DNA of 5,159 nt from Acidobacteriaceae bacterium (GTDB taxonomy: Bacteria > Acidobacteriota > Terriglobia > Terriglobales > Acidobacteriaceae). This document shows, in pieces, positions 3,632-5,159 of this stretch (within the stretch, counting starts at the first letter, position 1; each line of letters opens with the position of its first letter). Where the stretch lies: the NCBI GenBank assembly GCA_003164255.1, contig PLST01000533.1:1-5159 (forward strand). Reading direction: 5' to 3'. The translations under genes were made by a program, and so were the position numbers. Under the pieces are notes generated by a model, which worked only from the letters and a program-made list of their open reading frames with translations, searched no databases and had not been told where the DNA came from.

Positions 3632-5091
3632 GTCTCTGTACCATCGCTTTCAGCGGCCAACGCAAGTTCTTCCCCATCGGCGCCCGCCGCGTCCAGCAGC
3701 CCCCGCGGAAGTGATTTGGCGCTGCGCACCCCAAGGTCCTTCAGCATTTCAACCTGGCGCACAAGGTTACCGCGACCTTCGCTCAATTTCTTCATCGCAT
3801 TGGTGTAGCTCGCGTCCGCGCCGCGCAGGCTCTTGCCCACCGCTTCGAGATCGGCGACGAATCCCACAAACTTGTCGTAGAGCTCCGCGCCCCGCTCCAT
3901 CACTTCCCGCACCCCCCGCGCCTGCAACTCCTGCTGCCACAAGTTGTCCACAATCCGAATCACAAACAGCAGCGTGGTCGGGCCCACCAGCAGAACTTCT
4001 CTCTCGTACGCATAGCGCCATAGGTTCTCGTCCTTGTGCAGCGCCGTTAGAAACGCAGGCTCGATCGGCACAAACATCACAACAAAGTCTGGCGTCTCCA
4101 GCGTATTCAACTTGTGATAGCGGCGCTGTGCAAGCTCATCCACGTGCCCGCGCACGCTGGCCAAATGCCGCACGATGGCTTCCTCGCGCGTCTCGTCCGT
4201 CTCGGCGTTCACTGAGTCGGTGTAGGCGTTCAACGACACCTTGGAGTCGATGATCAGATGGCGCCCGCCGGGCAAATTCACGATTACGTCCGGCCGCATC
4301 CTGCGCTGCGACCCCTCGCCGTCGGCCCCCGGCGCGTCGAAGCTCTCCTGCACGCGGAACTGTTCGCCTTCCCGAAGCCCGGCCTTCTCCAGCAGGTTGC
4401 GTACAATCAGCTCGCCCCAGTCGCCCTGCGCCTTCGACGACCCCCGCAGCGCCGTCGATAGATTCCGCGCTTCTTCCGTCAGCTGCTGATTCAAATTGCC
4501 CAGCGTCCCAATCAGCGTCTCCAGCTTCGTCACTCCGATCTTCGACGAAGTCTCAGACGCCTCCACCTTTTCGCGAAACTCCTTGATCTGCGCCTTCAGC
4601 GGTTCCAGCAGCGTCCCCAGTTCCTTCTGGCTGCCTTCTGAAAATGTCTTCGATTTCTTCTCGAGAATCTCGCCTGCCAGCGCTTCGAACTGGTCTGCCA
4701 GTGTCTTCTTGGCCTGCTCCAGCAGTGCGAGCTTTTCCGCCAACCCCGCGCGTTCGCCCCGCAGCTCCGCCTCAAGCTGGCTGATGCGCGCCGCAGACCG
4801 CTGCTCCGTCTCCTGCTTACCCTGCAATTCGCCGCGCAGACCGTCGCGTTCGGCCGTCATCTTCATCAGTGCGCTTGCCCGTTCAGCCGCCAGCGACTCA
4901 AACCCCGCCCGCGACGCGGACTCCGCCTGTGCCGTCTTCAGGCCTTCGCGCGCCATCGTCAGCTCCGCCCCCAACTCCGTCGAGCGCTGCTCCAGTTGCG
5001 CTTTTTCCCCTTTGGCTGAGGCGCCGCGTAACCAGAATCCCACCAGAATTCCAACAAATGCGGCCGCCACTCCCGCAATCAAGGCCTGCAT
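3628..5091 (-). CDS. rmuC: DNA recombination protein RmuC
   Basis: RmuC proteins limit recombination at short inverted repeats in E. coli and are predicted nucleases of the restriction-endonuclease-like fold. This copy is complete at 487 residues, a normal length. Residues 3-21 are a membrane anchor, about 28-215 is a long coiled coil rich in Glu, Lys, Ala and Gln, and about 190-440 is the RmuC domain. Signature stretches are QGDWGELIV (222-230), RPDVIVNLPGG (266-276) with IDSK (281-284) as the likely PD-(D/E)xK-type catalytic core, FVPIEPAF (340-347) and GPTTLL (370-375). The last 25 residues are an acidic Ala-rich tail. A purine-rich AAAGGGGG (5098-5105) ends 6 nt before the ATG. The gene appears monocistronic in this window and converges on the small membrane protein gene. 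The N-terminal anchor suggests action at the inner membrane; that is inference. Confidence 0.96.
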   Translation of the reverse strand: MQALIAGVAAAFVGILVGFWLRGASAKGEKAQLEQRSTELGAELTMAREGLKTAQAESASRAGFESLAAERASALMKMTAERDGLRGELQGKQETEQRSAARISQLEAELRGERAGLAEKLALLEQAKKTLADQFEALAGEILEKKSKTFSEGSQKELGTLLEPLKAQIKEFREKVEASETSSKIGVTKLETLIGTLGNLNQQLTEEARNLSTALRGSSKAQGDWGELIVRNLLEKAGLREGEQFRVQESFDAPGADGEGSQRRMRPDVIVNLPGGRHLIIDSKVSLNAYTDSVNAETDETREEAIVRHLASVRGHVDELAQRRYHKLNTLETPDFVVMFVPIEPAFLTALHKDENLWRYAYEREVLLVGPTTLLFVIRIVDNLWQQELQARGVREVMERGAELYDKFVGFVADLEAVGKSLRGADASYTNAMKKLSEGRGNLVRQVEMLKDLGVRSAKSLPRGLLDAAGADGEELALAAESDGTET

Positions 5092-5159
5092 CCTCTTCCC
5101 CCTTTATCCTCTTCGCCTAATGTACGCCTTCCCCCCCTGTGATTTCCCGCCCAATTTCC
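5092..5159 (-). promoter_or_regulatory. rmuC upstream region, no clear promoter
   Basis: Only 68 bp upstream of rmuC are in the window. Apart from the ribosome site (5098-5105) there is a run of seven G on the minus strand (5131-5137) and a weak -10-like TACATT (5121-5126) without a -35 partner. The promoter, or an upstream operon partner, may lie beyond the window. Confidence 0.3.

Noticed and set aside
3477..4253. Plus-strand frame of 258 residues
   Set aside because: It overlaps the small protein gene and is antisense to the RmuC catalytic domain; its Arg/Pro/Ser-rich composition is typical of a shadow of a GC-rich gene.

Overview
The window looks like ordinary chromosomal core sequence from a member of the Acidobacteriota, most likely class Terriglobia. 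Three things point there, all by recall rather than by a search: ribosomal protein S1 has a long Ala/Pro/Glu-rich N-terminal extension, the codons are GC-rich, and the intergenic spaces hold dispersed palindromic repeats built on GGGCTTCAGCCC-type and GGCACG...CGTGCC-type hairpins. I see no phage, plasmid, transposase, CRISPR or defence gene.

Layout: (1) 1-1057, minus strand: the 5' part of rpsA (30S ribosomal protein S1), running out of the window on the left. (2) 1058-1896: about 840 bp with no credible gene. It holds the probable rpsA promoter and a leader of about 260 nt, a 16-bp perfect palindrome, a chain of hairpins, a 164-bp element with 27-nt imperfect inverted ends, and a heptanucleotide tandem array next to the promoter of the next gene. 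(3) 1897-2460, plus strand: a HIT-family Ap4A phosphorylase/adenylyltransferase-like protein. (4) 2461-2714: a second repeat cluster, including another copy of a module also seen upstream of the HIT gene. (5) 2715-3119, plus strand: a small exported beta-rich protein of unknown function. (6) 3120-3373: intergenic, with an 18-bp imperfect tandem duplication. (7) 3374-3631, plus strand: a small protein with one C-terminal membrane segment and a likely TTG start. (8) 3628-5091, minus strand: rmuC, complete, meeting the previous gene tail to tail so that one CTAG provides both stop codons.

The genes do not form an obvious pathway: translation (S1), dinucleotide polyphosphate metabolism (HIT), an exported unknown, a membrane unknown and genome stability (RmuC). 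rpsA and the HIT gene are divergent; each plus-strand gene seems to have its own expression signals. The most interesting material is intergenic: the related composite hairpin modules on both sides of the HIT gene show base changes that preserve pairing, and the heptamer array sits where it could affect the HIT promoter. I did not find a convincing new biological system here.
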